DNA of 56,877 nucleotides from Bacteroidales bacterium. Its GTDB lineage: Bacteria > Bacteroidota > Bacteroidia > Bacteroidales > Tenuifilaceae. Position 1 is the first letter of the stretch; every line of letters starts with the position of its first letter. The notes beneath the pieces are model-generated. The model saw nothing but the letters and a program-made list of their open reading frames with translations, was not told the DNA's origin and did no database searches. The stretch is taken from contig JAQVYY010000018.1 in NCBI GenBank assembly GCA_028708425.1, positions 1 through 56,877 of the forward strand, in the 5' to 3' direction. This document shows, piece after piece, positions 54,450-56,877 of this stretch. The position numbers and the translations under genes are program-made.

Positions 54450-56705
54450 TTAGTCATAAAAAATCCATGAAACCCCAAATTTGAGAACTTGAGGGTTTAA
54501 AGGATATGAATACGCTGAAAAGTATTGATTATGGGGGTAGCCCTGATTTAAATGAGAGTACTTTACAAAAAGTATGGCTCTTTTCCATTTAAAATTGGCA
54601 AAAACTTCAACCACAGGATAGCCTGGATATTCGACGATATTTTGATTATAAAACTGGCCTATAACCGGGTTAAAAGCGTTTACAAAAAAACTTGAACGAT
54701 AGGTTGCGCTAACACCAAACTGCCCCACCAATGCATCCTTCACTATTACCCCTTGATAGAAAAACGAACCGAACCCTTGCAGCTTAGGCAAACTTAAAAC
54801 TTCGCTATGCGAGTTAATCTGCCAAACCGCCTTACCAAATAAGTTAAACCCTTTACCAAATTTAAGCCTTACCTGACCATAAGCAGATGTGACCGTAATA
54901 TCATTAGCCTGCTGTGGCAAACTTTTGGTATCAAAATACAAGTAATCCCTTATATGGGCAATATTATATCCAACCTCGGAGAACCATCGTGGTATTGCGA
55001 AAGCAAAACCTAATAAAAAACGTTTCTCTTTTCCAAAATTATTGTTCCAAGAATAATTATTTGAAAAGAAGTTTCGGTACAAAGGATCTGCAGTGCGCTC
55101 TGAAATTTCAATATTACCCTTTAGCTGAGGCATATCCCTATCCTTCCATAAAGACATTCTTATATCACCTATCACCTCTTTATCTTCCGCCCTATCGCCA
55201 CTAAAATAAACTTTAGCTGCACCTCGATAGGTTAAAAATGGGCTTTCGCTAAATACTCCAACCCCAAAATGAGCAGAATAAAGTGGTGCTGACTGTTTTG
55301 AAGATAAATAGTCAGCGGGATTAAATAAAAAGTAATTAGAATGATTATAACCTACCCACCCCCGCACGCCAGGCATAGCGGGAATTTTAGCAAATTGAGC
55401 GATTTCAAGAATCGCCTTAGCATCCCAACTCACAAGCGATACAGTATCATTTGTTTCTTTGTTAGAAATGTAAAAATTTTCGAAGTAATTTTCGTCTGTT
55501 ATTGCATCCGAGAAAGTTCGAGAATGCTGCTCTCTAGTTATAAGAACCTTTGTATTTATAAGCGGAAAATAGGTTTCCTGTTTTAAAGAGTCCTTACTTA
55601 CCCTCTTTATATTTAGCAAGGTGTATCCGGCCATTACAGAGATTGAGCGCTCACTGGTTACCGACTTTGCATTTTCGAGTCTGACTGGCACAATTCGTGT
55701 TTCAAGCGAATCCAATGGCACATAGGTGTCAAAAGTCGAACCGCCATTCTCAGCATTATGAAACACCCTATTAACGAAACTAAATTGCCCAAATAGATTT
55801 GCCTTATTATAGTTGCCAAAAAGTGAAATTAAATTACTTCTAGTAGCCTGATTTTGGTATACCCCTTTTGTTCCAAAGTTATCATAAGCAACACCAAAAT
55901 TAAGATGCTTCCCTGCATTTTGTGTATGCAACACGCTAAACAGCTGCTCCATTTGCGAGCGTTTTCCAGCGCTTGTATAAAAAAGCTTAGTAAAAGGCGA
56001 TTTTACATTATACTGCCGAAGTTCTGTTACCTTATCGGCATACTGACTATAATTTTTTGAGAATAGGAATGTAGAATTACTCTGCAAAGAAAAAAAATGG
56101 TCCGGCTTGGTAGGACTCCCTATATTCCCTGGGTAGGTAAATGATTCAAAATTCTTTTGCTGCGGATAAAAATGATGATTTAAAAAGAGTGAAGTATCTA
56201 CATTTGATATTTCATAGTCTAGAAACACCTCGTTAAATCGCCACGAAGCAACACTTTGCTCATAGGGAATAGATAAAACATCGAGTATTGTCCTATCCTG
56301 TATTTTAGAATAAATATCCTTATTCCTCTCATTCGCAGCACCACTAATACTATCTGTTGCAGATAGAGATAGGGAATCACTAGCCAATACATTGAGCGAA
56401 TCATTAGGTGTAACTACAGTTGAATCAGGTAAAAGAACCGATGTAGTATCCTGATGAAGATTCGTAGAATCGCCTAAGAAAATCGATGAAGTATCATTGG
56501 GCTGAACAAGTGTAGAATCGCCAATTAACCCTGGTATAGTATCATTAGTCTGCACAAGAATAGAATCATCATAAAACGTTAAACTACTCTGCTTCAAATA
56601 AGAATAAGTATTCGCATTTTCACCAATGCAAACACTAGTCCATATAAAGATTACGGCAATAAACGCGGTAAGGTTTACAATTTTATGCGCTAAGTAGTTT
56701 CTCAT
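54450..56705 (-). CDS. Putative outer membrane porin (PF14121-like) with tandem repeats
   Basis: A 751-residue exported barrel protein. A hydrophobic signal region (about 8-29) is followed by five imperfect repeats of 16 (one of 15) residues between about 47 and 122: DSILVQTNDTIPGLIG, DSTLVQPNDTSSIFLG, DSTNLHQDTTSVLLP, DSTVVTPNDSLNVLAS and a fifth, degenerate one. They are Ser/Thr/Asp-rich and probably extended. The remainder is beta-rich with alternating aromatic strands (GVSWIFYD at the end), typical of the putative porin family of Bacteroidota. No plug or TonB box is visible. It begins 18 bases from the end of the 5S terminator and is not co-transcribed if that terminator is efficient. Confidence 0.75.
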   Translation of the reverse strand: MRNYLAHKIVNLTAFIAVIFIWTSVCIGENANTYSYLKQSSLTFYDDSILVQTNDTIPGLIGDSTLVQPNDTSSIFLGDSTNLHQDTTSVLLPDSTVVTPNDSLNVLASDSLSLSATDSISGAANERNKDIYSKIQDRTILDVLSIPYEQSVASWRFNEVFLDYEISNVDTSLFLNHHFYPQQKNFESFTYPGNIGSPTKPDHFFSLQSNSTFLFSKNYSQYADKVTELRQYNVKSPFTKLFYTSAGKRSQMEQLFSVLHTQNAGKHLNFGVAYDNFGTKGVYQNQATRSNLISLFGNYNKANLFGQFSFVNRVFHNAENGGSTFDTYVPLDSLETRIVPVRLENAKSVTSERSISVMAGYTLLNIKRVSKDSLKQETYFPLINTKVLITREQHSRTFSDAITDENYFENFYISNKETNDTVSLVSWDAKAILEIAQFAKIPAMPGVRGWVGYNHSNYFLFNPADYLSSKQSAPLYSAHFGVGVFSESPFLTYRGAAKVYFSGDRAEDKEVIGDIRMSLWKDRDMPQLKGNIEISERTADPLYRNFFSNNYSWNNNFGKEKRFLLGFAFAIPRWFSEVGYNIAHIRDYLYFDTKSLPQQANDITVTSAYGQVRLKFGKGFNLFGKAVWQINSHSEVLSLPKLQGFGSFFYQGVIVKDALVGQFGVSATYRSSFFVNAFNPVIGQFYNQNIVEYPGYPVVEVFANFKWKRAILFVKYSHLNQGYPHNQYFSAYSYPLNPQVLKFGVSWIFYD
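56379..56567 (-). repeat. 48-bp tandem repeat within the porin gene
   Basis: Units of 48 bp (one of 45) encode the DST-x4-PNDT repeats. The units match imperfectly. Copy number could vary between strains because the repeat is in frame. Confidence 0.7.
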
Positions 56706-56722
56706 ATCAGCTGCGAATATAC

Positions 56723-56757
56723 AAAAAAAAAGCCCTTACAAGTACGTAAGGGCTTTT
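56723..56757 (-). terminator. Terminator of the rRNA operon
   Basis: On the minus strand AAAAGCCCTTAC and GTAAGGGCTTTT form a 12-bp stem, followed by Ts (56730-56723). It lies just behind the 5S rRNA. Confidence 0.92.
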
Positions 56758-56759
56758 AA

Positions 56760-56871
<112 letters not shown>

Positions 56872-56877
56872 AGACCA

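Overview
The window comes from an AT-rich member of the Bacteroidota, most likely an order such as Bacteroidales/Marinilabiliales. The evidence is the Bacteroidota-type promoter motif (TAnnTTTG) in front of many genes, a fused SecDF, DUF5686, DUF4783 and putative-porin outer membrane proteins, menaquinone synthesis by the futalosine route (MqnB, MqnD), and the A/T-rich codon use. An oxygen-independent class III ribonucleotide reductase together with a Mn/Fe superoxide dismutase suggests an anaerobe or facultative organism that meets oxygen. The genus cannot be fixed from the sequence alone.

Layout. 1-480 is repeat-rich intergenic DNA. 0.5-10.6 kb holds a giant fused FAD/Fe-S oxidoreductase, sod, a cobalamin riboswitch followed by nrdD-nrdG, mqnB-mqnD and an outer membrane barrel protein. 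11-21 kb holds fabD, a hemerythrin (RIC-like) protein overlapping a LuxR-type regulator with a degenerate receiver, a retropepsin-like protease, secDF, an RluB-type pseudouridine synthase and a DUF5686 barrel. 21-25 kb holds a secreted coiled-coil protein and a secreted caspase-like protein in tandem with an LPP20-like protein. 25.7-33 kb holds a POT transporter, glmM and an adaptor/permease/TolC efflux cluster that lacks its own ATPase. 33-36 kb is the reverse-strand operon DUF4783-nadC-yihY-pdxH. 36.7-43.3 kb holds rlmH, an NtrY-like sensor kinase, era and der. 43.5-47.4 kb is a soluble hybrid kinase with seven PAS-like segments. 47.6-56.7 kb holds ppa, a NamZ-type lipoprotein with an overlapping methyltransferase, a doubly broken RNase H gene, a LolC/E-type permease, a NUDIX CoA pyrophosphatase, MltF and a putative porin. 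The window ends in a 5S rRNA on the minus strand, the tail of an rRNA operon.

The least expected feature is a family of intergenic elements, called R1 here. Five full copies of about 145-149 bp and three 44-47 bp mini forms lie in this window, plus fragments. They share terminal inverted repeats (about ACCC-N2-ATTATTCATC), internal hairpins, and often a flanking TA. Two mini copies supply the stop codon of the upstream gene. They look like a MITE, or a dispersed structured element, that has spread between genes. A second dispersed family (R2, about 186 bp, two full copies and a fragment) produces spurious ORFs. Other points worth following are the vitamin B12 switch on the B12-independent reductase, the RNase H pseudogene (a one-base poly-A frameshift plus loss of its catalytic core), and the three-subunits-in-one oxidoreductase.

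Apart from these, most of the window is ordinary housekeeping chromosome. No tRNA, CRISPR array, prophage or intact insertion sequence was seen.
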